Notes: a model not told the origin generated them from the sequence alone. A DNA stretch of 64,000 nt from an uncultured Clostridia bacterium (GCA_910586765.1 CAJUJJ010000004.1:56282-120281); one strand, 5' to 3'; shown: positions 41,172 through 50,146, counted from the stretch's first letter. Numbers and translations: made by a program.

Positions 41172-43646
41172 ATGAAACAGAAAATAGCAGTTTTATTGGT
41201 AGCTTGTGTGTTATCTACAAATTTTTATGCTGTAAGTTATGGAGCAAATTTTTCTGACATTAACAATGTGCCATGGCCTGGTGCTGTAACATATATTAAT
41301 ACGGTATCTGATTTGGGATTGATGGTAGGAGATATTGATGCAAAAACAGGCAAAAGTATGTTTCGTGCAAAAGACCATGTTACCTACTGTGAAACAACAC
41401 AATTAGCATATGCTTTATTGAAAAAAACAGGAAAATTGAAACAAACAAGCTCTGATGTTGTTTCAAGATGGACACAAGTTATGCAAGGATATAATATACC
41501 TGCATGGGCTTATGAGAGTGTTTCTTATGCTTTGGAAAATAATATTATTTCTTTAACAGATACTTCACGTTTTGTTACAAAAAAAGGTGGTGTTGTAACA
41601 AATAATTATGCAAGCAGAGAAAGTGTTGCCGTAATATTTGGAAAATTTTTAAGCCATCTATATACTGTAAATACCAATGCTACATTAACATTTCATGATA
41701 AAAGTAGTATTGCAAGCACCTCTGTACCCTATGTAGATTTGTTAGCAAGGTTAAATATTATGGTAGGAGATACAGATTCTAATTTTACACCAAAATCAGC
41801 AATTAATAGAGCAGAAACGGCTGTATTGGTATCAAAGACATATGATGTATTAAATAGTAATACACAAGTTACACAACCTAATACAAGCAATGTAATTTCT
41901 GGAACAGTAACTTCTTTAGAACAAAATGGAAATAATAAATTGGTTGCTATTACAACAGAAAAAGGAGATAAGCAAGGATTTATAGTAGATAGTACAACAA
42001 ATATATATCAAGGAGATACTACAAAAACAATTAATTTGTCTGTGATAGAAATTGGAGATGGCATTTCAATAGAATATGATGGTTCTAAAGCAAAAGTAAT
42101 ACGTTTGGTAAATGATGCTGTACCTTCTACATTGGAAGTAAAGGGAAGTATTGATGATGTTACATCAAGTAAAATCACATTAGTAAAAAGTGATAAAAGT
42201 ACAGAAAGTTATTATTTTGCAAATGATTTTGATATTAAATTAGATAAAAAGACTATTTCGCAAAAAGATTTGCTTGATGAATTTGATGAGTATGTTTTAG
42301 ATGCAACATTGACATTAAATGGTAGTGGAAATATTATATCAGTAGATGTTACAAAGGGAAAAGAAACAGGAGTTACTGGTATTTTAGAAAGCATTTCAGA
42401 AGATGAATTGAGTGTAAAAGAAAGTAAAAATAGTAAAACAAAAGATTTCGAGTGGGTAAGTAATCCAGACATTTATTTAGAAGGAAAAGAAAGCACTGTC
42501 AGTAGGATAAGAAGAAAATTAAATGATGATGAAACATTGTATGTAAAATATTATTTGGATAGTAAAGATAGAGTAAAAAAAGTAATGGTGTCAGAAGATG
42601 AATTTGGAGAAGCAGATACAAAATCAACTATTACAGGTACAATTTCTTCTATTGATGACGATAGTGTAAAAATACGAAAAAGAAGTGATGGCAAAAGAGA
42701 AGAATTTGATTTTGCTTCAAAAGTAAAATATTATTTAGATGGAGATAGTTGTAGTTTTAGAGATGTAGAAAAAGCATTTAATAAAGAAGATGATAAAACT
42801 GACCCTGATGATTTTTATATAAAGGTATATTTAGATGATGATGGTGATGTAATAGAATTGTATGCTTCTTTGAGTAGCAAAAATTTAGAAGGAAAAGAAA
42901 AATATGATACCATTGATGGAAAAGTCTTACGTATGAGTGAAGATGAAATCAGAGTGGAAGAAGACGATGAAAAGGCAAAAAATTATGATATTGCAAGAAA
43001 TGCAGATTATTATATTGAAAATAGTAAATCAGAATTTGAAATCAGTACCTATTCTAAAGTAAAAAAAGCCTATGATGAAGCCTGTGATGATGATGACGAT
43101 TTCTTTGTAACATTATATTTAGATGACGATGATGAAGTGGTTAAAATTGAAGCATCTCCTGAAAGAGATTCTTATGGCAGAGAAGTAACAGGTACTATTA
43201 CAAAATTAAATAAGAATTCTGTAACATTAAAAGATAAAAGCAGTTATGATATTGACGATATAGATGATGTTAAAATGTATCTGAATGACAGTAAAATAAA
43301 AAAATTAGAAGTATTAGAGGATATGATAAATGATAGAGATATTACATTAAAAGCAGTATTAACGATTGAAAGTGGAGAAGTAACAGAAATAGACGCATAT
43401 TATTATGAAATAAAAGGAGAATTGCTGTCTGTCGACAATAAAGTAATGGAAGTAAAAACAAGAGATGATACAACAATAGAAGATATTGAAGTATTAAGGA
43501 CTTCTATAGATGTGACAGGAGATTATACATCTTTTAGAGATATGACAGCAGGGTTGAGAACAGAAAATATTACTGTAACATTAGAATGTAGTGATGATAA
43601 AGATGATAGAGGAAAGGTAATTAAAATTACAGCAAAAAATGATTAA
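41172..43646 (+). CDS. SLH-domain surface protein with tandem acidic modules
   Basis: An 824-residue secreted protein. A signal peptide (residues 1-24, cut near SYGA) is followed by three S-layer-homology-like segments (about 26-88, 100-165 and 170-230) that anchor to pyruvylated wall polymer. The rest is about seven tandem beta-rich modules of 75-90 residues (roughly 241, 320, 401, 486, 576, 671 and 746 onward), each opening with a xITGTIxSIxxxxVxV-like strand pair and closing with a YLDxDxxVxxIxA strand. Modules 4 and 5 are strongly acidic (ACDDDDDFF, YLDDDDEVV), suggesting Ca2+ binding. Possibly a main S-layer or adhesin protein. GGAGGGGC ribosome site. Confidence 0.85.
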   Translation: MKQKIAVLLVACVLSTNFYAVSYGANFSDINNVPWPGAVTYINTVSDLGLMVGDIDAKTGKSMFRAKDHVTYCETTQLAYALLKKTGKLKQTSSDVVSRWTQVMQGYNIPAWAYESVSYALENNIISLTDTSRFVTKKGGVVTNNYASRESVAVIFGKFLSHLYTVNTNATLTFHDKSSIASTSVPYVDLLARLNIMVGDTDSNFTPKSAINRAETAVLVSKTYDVLNSNTQVTQPNTSNVISGTVTSLEQNGNNKLVAITTEKGDKQGFIVDSTTNIYQGDTTKTINLSVIEIGDGISIEYDGSKAKVIRLVNDAVPSTLEVKGSIDDVTSSKITLVKSDKSTESYYFANDFDIKLDKKTISQKDLLDEFDEYVLDATLTLNGSGNIISVDVTKGKETGVTGILESISEDELSVKESKNSKTKDFEWVSNPDIYLEGKESTVSRIRRKLNDDETLYVKYYLDSKDRVKKVMVSEDEFGEADTKSTITGTISSIDDDSVKIRKRSDGKREEFDFASKVKYYLDGDSCSFRDVEKAFNKEDDKTDPDDFYIKVYLDDDGDVIELYASLSSKNLEGKEKYDTIDGKVLRMSEDEIRVEEDDEKAKNYDIARNADYYIENSKSEFEISTYSKVKKAYDEACDDDDDFFVTLYLDDDDEVVKIEASPERDSYGREVTGTITKLNKNSVTLKDKSSYDIDDIDDVKMYLNDSKIKKLEVLEDMINDRDITLKAVLTIESGEVTEIDAYYYEIKGELLSVDNKVMEVKTRDDTTIEDIEVLRTSIDVTGDYTSFRDMTAGLRTENITVTLECSDDKDDRGKVIKITAKND

Positions 43647-43672
43647 ATTGTAATAGTATAAAAGAAATATAG

Positions 43673-43723
43673 AAACCGTAAATTGTAAATTTTGATATAG
43701 AGATTTGCAGTTTACGGTTTTTT
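43673..43723 (+). terminator. Terminator after the SLH gene
   Basis: Arms AAACCGTAAATTG and CAGTTTACGGTTT with extra A/T pairing, then T6. Confidence 0.75.
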
Positions 43724-43823
43724 GTAAAAATGTTTTAGTAGAAATGAAAATTTATATTGATAAAATAGGAGTATTGACGGTATAATAAAACAATCGGAAC
43801 AAAAAAGAAAGGATTGAAAGAAT

Positions 43824-44696
43824 ATGAGATATGAAGGCACAGTATATCGTCCGCCAAGTGAAGCAAGTAGTTTAATCATACAGTTAACAATAGGGTGTGC
43901 AAGAAATACCTGTACATTTTGTGCAATGTATAAAGATAAAACATTTCGTGTAAGAGATTTACAGGAAGTAGTAGAAGATTTAGAAATGGCAAGAAAATAC
44001 TATCAAAGGATAAAAGTCAGAAGAATTTTTTTGGCAGATGGAGATGCACTTATTGTAAAAACACAAGATTTACTTTATATATTAAATAAGTGTAAAGAAT
44101 ATTTTCCAGAAGTAGAAAGAATTTCTGTTTATGGTGCACCAAAAGATATTATACACAAAACACCAGAGGAATTAAAACAGTTAAAAGATGCTGGATTAGA
44201 TATGGTGTATATGGGGCTGGAATCTGGAGATGACCAAGTATTAAAAGAAGTGAAAAAAGGAGTAACAGCAGCAGAAATGATTGAAGCAGGACAAAAAGTG
44301 CGTGCTGCTGGTATGGTACTTTCTATGACAATTATATCTGGTTTGGGTGGCAAAAAGTTGATGAGAGAACACGCATTAAATAGTGCTAAAGTAATTAGTG
44401 CAATTAAACCAGAATTTGTAGGATTTTTGACACTACTGATAGAACCAGGAACGCCTATGTATGAACAGTATAGAGCAGGAGAATTGGATTTGTTAAGTCC
44501 TGAAGAAGTGCTTGATGAAACACAACTATTTATTGAAAATGTAGATGCAGAAGGCACTGTATTTAGGGCAAACCACGCTTCTAATTATATTCCTTTGGCA
44601 GGTACATTAAATGCAGAAAAACAAATTATATTGGAGCAAATAAAACGTTCTAAAGAACAGAGTAGTTATAGACCAGAAACATTTAGAGCATTGTAA
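43824..44696 (+). CDS. Radical SAM protein, unknown substrate
   Basis: A 290-residue radical SAM enzyme. The 4Fe-4S site reads GCARNTCTFCAMY, C-x4-C-x2-C rather than the canonical C-x3-C-x2-C, then IFLADGDALI, YMGLESGDDQVLKEVKKG and a TIM-barrel tail with EFVGFLTLLIEPGTPMY. The sequence resembles the B12-less Elp3/HemN-type group annotated generically in clostridia; the x4 spacing is characteristic of that subgroup. A signature AGPPSE-like YRPPSEA lies at the N-terminus. Substrate unknown. AAAGGATTGAAAG precedes the ATG; monocistronic with a strong terminator at 44701-44731. Confidence 0.85.
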   Translation: MRYEGTVYRPPSEASSLIIQLTIGCARNTCTFCAMYKDKTFRVRDLQEVVEDLEMARKYYQRIKVRRIFLADGDALIVKTQDLLYILNKCKEYFPEVERISVYGAPKDIIHKTPEELKQLKDAGLDMVYMGLESGDDQVLKEVKKGVTAAEMIEAGQKVRAAGMVLSMTIISGLGGKKLMREHALNSAKVISAIKPEFVGFLTLLIEPGTPMYEQYRAGELDLLSPEEVLDETQLFIENVDAEGTVFRANHASNYIPLAGTLNAEKQIILEQIKRSKEQSSYRPETFRAL

Positions 44697-44700
44697 TAAC

Positions 44701-44731
44701 AAAGTGTGGGGTAGATACCCCACACTTTTCA
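44701..44731 (+). terminator. Terminator after the radical SAM gene
   Basis: Arms AAAGTGTGGGG and CCCCACACTTT around TAGATA. Confidence 0.9.
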
Positions 44732-44763
44732 AATTGTATTATAAATATAAATGAGGGAAAAAT

Positions 44764-45192
44764 ATGAAACAAAAATCATATAAATTTTTTTCAAAATACA
44801 CTATATTTATTATTGTTGTAAGTTGTGTATTAAATGGAATGATATGGATAGTTTTTCATGGAATTCCTATTGTGGGTATTCCTAAAGTAGAAGAAGTTGA
44901 AAGTATTACAATTTACTATAATGATGTGCAACAACAGGAAATTGTAGAGAAGGAAAAAATAGAACTGTTGATAAAAGCGAGCAATCTTTTAAATTATAAA
45001 TTTTTAGGAAAAATAAAAGAAGAAGAACAGCCTATTATTTGTATGACTTACCATTTAAAAAATGGAAATGATGTAATGATTAAAGCAAATAATACTACAG
45101 TATGGAGAAATGAAAAATTATATGAAATAAAACAAAAAGATATATTTGTTAATATTGTAGAAGGAATATTTTTTGATATAGAAAAAGAGTAA
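44764..45192 (+). CDS. Membrane-anchored protein of unknown function
   Basis: A 142-residue protein with one N-terminal membrane helix (YTIFIIVVSCVLNGMIWIVF, about 12-31) and an outer domain of strands and helices: VESITIYYNDVQQQEIVEKE, a helix, then IICMTYHLKNGNDVMIKANN and a YEIKQKDIFVNIVEG close. It looks like the small clostridial proteins of DUF5301 type that recur in copies, but I cannot confirm that. AGGGAAA ribosome site. Possibly linked with the next two membrane genes, though gaps of 86 and 52 bases separate them. Confidence 0.6.
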   Translation: MKQKSYKFFSKYTIFIIVVSCVLNGMIWIVFHGIPIVGIPKVEEVESITIYYNDVQQQEIVEKEKIELLIKASNLLNYKFLGKIKEEEQPIICMTYHLKNGNDVMIKANNTTVWRNEKLYEIKQKDIFVNIVEGIFFDIEKE

Positions 45193-45278
45193 TGTTTTAT
45201 TAATAAATAATTCGTGATATAGTATATTTAAAATAATGTTGATGATGTAACTACATAGATATAAAAGGAGTCGGTGAC

Positions 45279-46109
45279 ATGGCGTGGCTGGGGTTATTTG
45301 CCCTTATCGTTTTTTATTGGTGTTTTTTTACAGCTATAGTAACAGGCAGAAGAAGTTGGATTTGGCTAGGTGTACTTTGTGTACCTGTGTTGACTATGGC
45401 TATTGGATATAAAACAGGTATGCAAATAAATGGTTTGATTGTAACATTGTGTGTATTTATGTTTGTTGTTTGTAGAAATAGTTTAAAAGATATATTGTTG
45501 TGGAACCAAAAGAAAAGAAAATATCATTGGGTATTTTTGGGGATATTGTGGTTAATGTGCTTTTTATTTTTGTTTTATTGCATTATAGAATTGCAAATAA
45601 AAGGATATTTGTATGATTTTCAAGGTTGGAATGTGGAAAAAAGAAATTCATTTCGTATTACCATTACAACATTGCCTGTTGTATGGATTTCTTATTATTA
45701 TGGCGAAATGTTTTATAATAGCGTAGATAGATTGTGGAGGAAAAAAAGTGAATTAATATTGATTGCTTGTAACTTTTTTGTAGCAAATAGTAGAGGAGGA
45801 GATACAGGCATTGACAAAGGATATTTTTTAGATGGTGTAAATAATGGTATTAATTATCATTTCCGTATGACAAAAGGAACATATTATATGCTTCAAAAAG
45901 AAAAGTCATTGCGTTTGAAAGTACAAAAGGGGCTACTTGGAGGGTTGTATGTTTCAGAAAATCCTTGTCCTAATAATATGAAAAAAACATTAAAACGAGA
46001 TAGAAAAAATGCAAAAATTGGTATTGTAGTATTTTTTTTGGTGTTGATATTTGGCATATTTTTGTTCTTTTTTCCTCAAGTATTTGAAGTATTGTATTTT
46101 TGGAAATGA
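45279..46109 (+). CDS. Multi-pass membrane protein of unknown function
   Basis: A 276-residue protein with four N-terminal hydrophobic segments (about 3-22, 28-45, 47-65, 83-105), a central hydrophilic part (about 150-235) and one last helix (IGIVVFFLVLIFGIFLFFF, 248-266). The hydrophilic part holds SRGGDTGIDKGYFLDG and NYHFRMTKGTYYML, and a CPNN near 228. None of this matches a transporter or enzyme I know. Ribosome site AAAGGAG, ATG at 45279. Its place before a 59-residue gene and after a membrane-anchored protein suggests a small envelope cluster of unknown role. Confidence 0.6.
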   Translation: MAWLGLFALIVFYWCFFTAIVTGRRSWIWLGVLCVPVLTMAIGYKTGMQINGLIVTLCVFMFVVCRNSLKDILLWNQKKRKYHWVFLGILWLMCFLFLFYCIIELQIKGYLYDFQGWNVEKRNSFRITITTLPVVWISYYYGEMFYNSVDRLWRKKSELILIACNFFVANSRGGDTGIDKGYFLDGVNNGINYHFRMTKGTYYMLQKEKSLRLKVQKGLLGGLYVSENPCPNNMKKTLKRDRKNAKIGIVVFFLVLIFGIFLFFFPQVFEVLYFWK

Positions 46110-46161
46110 AAAAAGCGTATTTTTTTATAGAAAAGGTAAATGCTATATTTGAGGTGATATT

Positions 46162-46341
46162 ATGTTAAAATGTTTAAAAAACTTTGACACATTACCTGCA
46201 CAAATGAAAAAACAAATTATAGATAATAGCAAAGATATGAATGCTTTTTATACTTTGCCTTTGGAACAAAGACAACAAGTGCTTGATAGAATTGCAAGTT
46301 TAAATACAGAAGCAGAAATTAGAGCATATCTGAAAAAGTAA
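46162..46341 (+). CDS. 59-residue helical protein, unknown
   Basis: ATG at 46162 behind GAGGTGA seven bases upstream, TAA at 46339-46341, followed by a terminator. The protein opens MLKCLKNFDTLPAQMKKQII, then SKDMNAFYTLPLEQRQQVLD and ends EAEIRAYLKK. It is amphipathic and helical with the repeated motif LP-x(3)-R/KQ-x-(I/V)L, like two helical hairpins. Good start, good stop and own terminator make it a credible gene although short. I recognise no family. It could be a small binding or adaptor protein. Confidence 0.65.
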   Translation: MLKCLKNFDTLPAQMKKQIIDNSKDMNAFYTLPLEQRQQVLDRIASLNTEAEIRAYLKK

Positions 46342-46351
46342 TATTTATGAT

Positions 46352-46386
46352 AAAGTGTATTCCTATAGATTGGGAATACACTTTTT
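46352..46386 (+). terminator. Terminator after the 59-residue gene
   Basis: Arms AAAGTGTATTCC and GGAATACACTTT, then T run. Confidence 0.85.
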
Positions 46387-46395
46387 ATATTGTTA

Positions 46396-46424
46396 TTGCA
46401 TAGTATTTGCCTTTGAGATATAAT
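46396..46424 (+). promoter_or_regulatory. Promoter of ychF
   Basis: TTGCAT (46396-46401), 17 bases, TATAAT (46419-46424), about 50 bases before the ychF ATG. Confidence 0.7.
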
Positions 46425-46473
46425 AACGATAATATGCAGCAGAAAAATGACAAATTAAGAGAGGAAGAAAAAT

Positions 46474-47571
46474 ATGAAATTAGGTATTGTAGGTCTTCCA
46501 AATGTTGGAAAGAGTACACTTTTTAATTCTATGACATTGGCAAAAGCAGAAGCAGCAAATTATCCTTTTTGTACCATTGACCCTAATGTAGGTATTGTTG
46601 CAGTACCAGATGAAAGATTAACAAAATTAACAGAAATGTATCATTCTGAAAAAACAACACCAGCAGTAATTGAATTTGTAGATATTGCAGGACTTGTAAA
46701 AGGGGCAAGCAAAGGAGAAGGATTAGGAAATAAATTTTTATCTCATATTAGAGAAGTAGATGCTATTGTTCATGTGGTACGCTGTTTTGAAGACAGTAAT
46801 GTAGTACACGTAGATGGCAATATAGACCCTATCAGAGATATTGAAACAATCAATTTAGAATTAATTTTTTCTGATTTAGAAATATTAGAAAGACGTATTT
46901 CTAAAACGGTAAAAGCAGCAAAATCAGATAAATCATTGCAAAAAGAATTAGAAATATTGCAAACATTAAAAACAGCATTAGAAGAAGGAAAATGTGCCAG
47001 AGCAGTAGAATTTGAAGCACCAGAAGATATTGCATTTGTAGAGAGTCTGACACTTTTGACACAGAAACCAGTGTTGTATGCAGCAAATGTGTCTGAAGAA
47101 GATTTAGCAGACAATGGTGCAGGAAATCAATATGTAAATAGAGTACGTATATTTGCAGATAGTGAAAATTCAGAGGTATTTGTACTTTGTGCTAAAATTG
47201 AGGAAGAAATTTCCGATTTAGAAGAAGCAGATAAAAAAGAATTTTTAGCAGATATGGGAGTAGAAACAAGTGGCTTAGATAGATTAATTTCAGCAAGTTA
47301 TAAATTGTTGGGATTGATAAGCTATTTAACAGCAGGGGTAACAGAAAGTCGTGCATGGACAATTAGAAAGGGAACAAAGGCACCTGGTGCAGCAGGAAAA
47401 ATACACAGTGATTTTGAAAGAGGATTTATAAGAGCAGAAGTAGTAAGCTATGATGATTTAATAAAAATTGGTTCTTATAATGGTGCAAAAGAACAAGGTT
47501 TAGTGCGTTCAGAGGGAAAAGAGTATGTTGTAAAAGATGGAGATGTAATATTATTCCGTTTTAATGTGTAA
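46474..47571 (+). CDS. ychF: Redox-regulated ribosome-associated ATPase YchF (OLA1)
   Basis: A 365-residue Obg-family P-loop protein. GLPNVGKSTLFN is the P-loop, FVDIAGLVKGASKGEGLGNKF the switch region; the NKxD-equivalent is altered (YAANVSEEDL, NxxE), which gives YchF its ATP preference. A coiled-coil insert and a C-terminal TGS domain (LISYLTAGVTESRAWTIRKG onward) complete it. It binds ribosomes and modulates stress responses. Full length, GAGGAAG ribosome site; followed 18 bases later by the phosphoesterase gene. Confidence 0.97.
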   Translation: MKLGIVGLPNVGKSTLFNSMTLAKAEAANYPFCTIDPNVGIVAVPDERLTKLTEMYHSEKTTPAVIEFVDIAGLVKGASKGEGLGNKFLSHIREVDAIVHVVRCFEDSNVVHVDGNIDPIRDIETINLELIFSDLEILERRISKTVKAAKSDKSLQKELEILQTLKTALEEGKCARAVEFEAPEDIAFVESLTLLTQKPVLYAANVSEEDLADNGAGNQYVNRVRIFADSENSEVFVLCAKIEEEISDLEEADKKEFLADMGVETSGLDRLISASYKLLGLISYLTAGVTESRAWTIRKGTKAPGAAGKIHSDFERGFIRAEVVSYDDLIKIGSYNGAKEQGLVRSEGKEYVVKDGDVILFRFNV

Positions 47572-47589
47572 TAGGAGAGGGGCATCGCT

Positions 47590-48117
47590 TTGTTATATTT
47601 TACATCAGACTTACATTTTTATCATGAAAATATTATTAGACATACAAATAGACCGTATGCAAATATAAGTAAAATGAATAATGATTTAATAAAAAAATGG
47701 AATGAAAAAGTAAAGCCATATGATGAAATATATATACTAGGTGATTTTACAATGAAAGGTGCAAAATTAGCCACAGAAATATTGTACCAACTAAAAGGAA
47801 AAAAACATTTGATAAGAGGAAATCATGATGGTTTTGTAGATAGTTCTGAATTTGATAAATCGTTGTTTTCTTCTATACAATATTATGCAGAGATTGTTTA
47901 TACTAATGTAGAATTTGTGTTGTTTCATTATCCAATATTGGAATGGAAGGGAATGTTTAAAGGAAGCATATCGCTTCATGGACACCAGCACAATTATGAA
48001 TATTATAATTATAATAATTTAGAAAATAAAATTCGTAGATATGATGTAGGTGTTGACGCAAATCATATGACACCTGTGAGTGCAGAATATATTATTTCTT
48101 TTTTTAGCACGATTTGA
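47590..48117 (+). CDS. Calcineurin-like metallophosphoesterase
   Basis: A 175-residue phosphoesterase of the YmdB/YfcE-like superfamily in its small form. The five metal motifs are visible: FTSDLHFYHENI (D-x-H), YILGDFTM (GD), LIRGNHDG (GNH), LFHYPI (H) and SLHGHQHNY (GHxH). The first helix HENIIRHTNRPYANISKMN is typical of phage-like and clostridial metallophosphoesterases of about 170 residues. Substrate unknown. TTG start at 47590 after GGAGAGG. Cotranscribed with ychF. Confidence 0.85.
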   Translation: MLYFTSDLHFYHENIIRHTNRPYANISKMNNDLIKKWNEKVKPYDEIYILGDFTMKGAKLATEILYQLKGKKHLIRGNHDGFVDSSEFDKSLFSSIQYYAEIVYTNVEFVLFHYPILEWKGMFKGSISLHGHQHNYEYYNYNNLENKIRRYDVGVDANHMTPVSAEYIISFFSTI

Positions 48118-48241
48118 TGAAACAGCAAAAAAGAAATAAAAAAAAGAAGGATTTTTGATTTTTATATAGAATATATACCATAAAAGGAATAATGAAAAAT
48201 AACCGATGCTTTTCGGGTCATCATAGAAGGGAGCTGTTTTT

Positions 48242-48784
48242 ATGCGTTATAATTTTATAGGAAAAAATATAGAAGTAGGGGAAAAAACAAAAGAAAAAGT
48301 TAGTGCAAAATTAGCTAGAATTGATAAATTTTTCCCAGAAGAAACTGTAGCCACAGTGACATTAAGTAGTGAAAAATTGGGCACAAATATTGAAGTAACA
48401 ATCCCTTATCACAAAAGAATGATTCGTGCAGAAGTAAGAGATGCTGATATGATGGCAGCAGTAGATGAAGCGATTGATATTTTGGAAAATCAAGTAGTTC
48501 GCTATAAAAAACGTCTGAGAACAAAAGTTCGTCAAAGTGCTGAAGCTTATAGAGCAGAATATGAGTCACTGCATATTGCAGAGGAAGAATTAGATGAAGA
48601 ACCATTGTATAAAATCGAAAGAATTAAACACTTTGAAGTAAAACCTATGGACGCAGAAGAAGCTGTTATGGAAATGGAATTGATTGGTCATAGTTTCTTT
48701 GTATTTAGAGATGCGGAAACAGAAAACATTAATGTAGTATATAAAAGAAAAAATGGTTCTTATGGTTTGATTGACCCTGAATAA
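48242..48784 (+). CDS. hpf: Long-form ribosome hibernation promoting factor
   Basis: A 180-residue protein. An N-terminal S30AE domain (about 1-100: RYNFIGKNIEVGEKTKEKV, a basic helix with RYKKRLRTKVRQ) binds the decoding centre, and a C-terminal dimerisation domain (about 125-180: IERIKHFEVKPMDAEEAVME, LIGHSFFVFRDAETENIN) pairs two ribosomes into an inactive 100S dimer. This two-domain long form is typical of Firmicutes. AGGGAGCTG precedes the ATG. A bidirectional terminator follows. The 124-base leader has a weak hairpin but no recognised regulator. Confidence 0.95.
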   Translation: MRYNFIGKNIEVGEKTKEKVSAKLARIDKFFPEETVATVTLSSEKLGTNIEVTIPYHKRMIRAEVRDADMMAAVDEAIDILENQVVRYKKRLRTKVRQSAEAYRAEYESLHIAEEELDEEPLYKIERIKHFEVKPMDAEEAVMEMELIGHSFFVFRDAETENINVVYKRKNGSYGLIDPE

Positions 48785-48796
48785 AATGAGAAGTGT

Positions 48797-48828
48797 CAAA
48801 GAGAGTGGAATGTTCCACTCTCTTTTTA
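48797..48828. terminator. Bidirectional terminator, hpf and AraC gene
   Basis: Arms AAAGAGAGTGGAA and TTCCACTCTCTTT, with A/T runs on both sides. Confidence 0.9.
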
Positions 48829-48841
48829 TATGTAATTGTTT

Positions 48842-49762
48842 TTAAACAGCATTTTTTAAATATAAATTTTTGCGATATTGTAAAGGAGTGATACCCATAT
48901 ATTCACGAAATACTTTGCTAAAATAGCTAGAACTGTTAAATCCTGTAGAAAAAGCAATTTCTGTAACAGAAAGAGCAGTATTTTGTAAAAGAGATAAAGC
49001 AGTAGAAATACGATATTTTGTAATGTATGTTATAGGTGTTGTGTGCAATATTTGTTCAAAACAACGAAAACATTCTCTCTGACTGATATTTGCAGAAGAA
49101 GAAAGTAATTCAAGTGAAATAGCTTTGTTGTATTGTGTGTGAATATATTCTAATAATTGTTTTGTGCGTTGATATTCTATTGTGTTGTGAGAACTAGAAG
49201 ATTGTAAAGCGGTTTGACAATTTTCAACGATTTCATAACAAATATAAGAAAGTTGTTCTCTTATAGCAAATAAAAAAGCAGAAGGTTCTTCTGTAAAAAG
49301 AGAACAAGCCTTTTTAAAATGTTCAATACAGTTTTTCTGCCAATCTGTTTCAGAACAAAATACAATGTAATGCAAATTGTGACAACAAAGCAAAGGAGAA
49401 ATATAACGCTCCATATATATACTTTTGGTGTTTCCGCTTACTAATTCTGCATCAAATACAATAGTAATTGCAGTACAATTTTGTTCTGAAGCCTTTTTCA
49501 TAAAATGTAGTACATTAGTATTGATAAAAAGAAGCTGCCCTTTTTGTAATGTAAATGTAGTTTCGCCTAAATCTACAAAAAGACTTCCTTCTGTTACAAG
49601 TATAAGTTCTAAATCTTTATGCCAATGCCAAGGAATTTCAGGGTGGATATAATATTGAAAATCAGTAGTATAAACAGTGCAAGGAAAAAGAGGTTCTATA
49701 TGAGAATAAATCTGTTTTTGGTTTTGGTCTGTAATGACATTACAATGGTCTATCGCTTTCAT
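48842..49762 (-). CDS. AraC-family transcriptional regulator with cupin sensor
   Basis: A 306-residue regulator. The N-terminal cupin sensor (about 25-130) includes the metal-type HWHKDLELILVTEG and FINTNVLH. The C-terminal AraC domain (about 205-300) has two helix-turn-helix motifs: EYIHTQYNKAISLELLSSSA and ISQRECFRCFEQ, then ALSVTEIAFSTGFNSSSYFS and the closing KVFREYMGITPLQYR, all standard. Cupin AraC proteins activate sugar or surface genes. It is divergent from an 86-residue gene across a region with three repeated half-sites (49777, 49798 and 49829). Confidence 0.9.
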   Translation of the reverse strand: MKAIDHCNVITDQNQKQIYSHIEPLFPCTVYTTDFQYYIHPEIPWHWHKDLELILVTEGSLFVDLGETTFTLQKGQLLFINTNVLHFMKKASEQNCTAITIVFDAELVSGNTKSIYMERYISPLLCCHNLHYIVFCSETDWQKNCIEHFKKACSLFTEEPSAFLFAIREQLSYICYEIVENCQTALQSSSSHNTIEYQRTKQLLEYIHTQYNKAISLELLSSSANISQRECFRCFEQILHTTPITYITKYRISTALSLLQNTALSVTEIAFSTGFNSSSYFSKVFREYMGITPLQYRKNLYLKNAV

Positions 49763-49776
49763 AAAAAAACTCCTTT

Positions 49777-49843
49777 GGCAGTATTGTATTATTTTTTGAC
49801 AGTATTATAAAAGAATATATCAATTATTGGCAGTATAATAATA
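49777..49843. promoter_or_regulatory. Three phased direct repeats between araC-type gene and divergent gene
   Basis: GGCAGTATTGTATTAT (49777), GACAGTATTATAAAAG (49798) and GGCAGTATAATAATAA (49829). Spacings are 21 and 31 bases, two and three helical turns, matching AraC I1/I2-type direct repeats. A TATAAT (49834-49839) for the plus-strand gene lies inside the third repeat and lacks a -35, as expected of an activated promoter. Confidence 0.6.
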
Positions 49844-49885
49844 ACAGAAAAAGAGAAATAATACAATAATAAGGGGAGAAAAATT

Positions 49886-50146
49886 ATGGTAACAATATAT
49901 AATATTCAAGATTTAGAATTATTTTTTGATAGTATTAATGATTTTGAAAATCCAGTAACAATACAAACAAAAAAGGGGCAATATAGCCAAGATTTAAGAA
50001 ATAATACAACATTGCAAGAAGTGCTGATTTCTGTAGCAGGAGAAAAAGGATTGGAGCAGATTTGTTTAAATGTAGAAGGAAATAAAGATTTAGATAAAAT
50101 TGTGACATTTTTGTTGTCAATGAATAAACAGGGGCGTTACTCTTAA
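49886..50146 (+). CDS. 86-residue protein of unknown function, probable AraC-regulator target
   Basis: A soluble protein of mixed strands and helices: VTIYNIQDLELFFDSIN, an NPVTIQTKKGQYS strand pair, TLQEVLISVAGEKGLEQICL and a closing KDLDKIVTFLLSMNKQGRYS. No signal peptide, metal motif or membrane helix. AAGGGGAG precedes the ATG. Its start lies 57 bases downstream of the third AraC-type repeat, so it is probably the regulated gene. I do not recognise the family; size and pattern resemble small carbohydrate-phosphotransfer or PII-like adaptors, without motif support. Confidence 0.6.
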   Translation: MVTIYNIQDLELFFDSINDFENPVTIQTKKGQYSQDLRNNTTLQEVLISVAGEKGLEQICLNVEGNKDLDKIVTFLLSMNKQGRYS

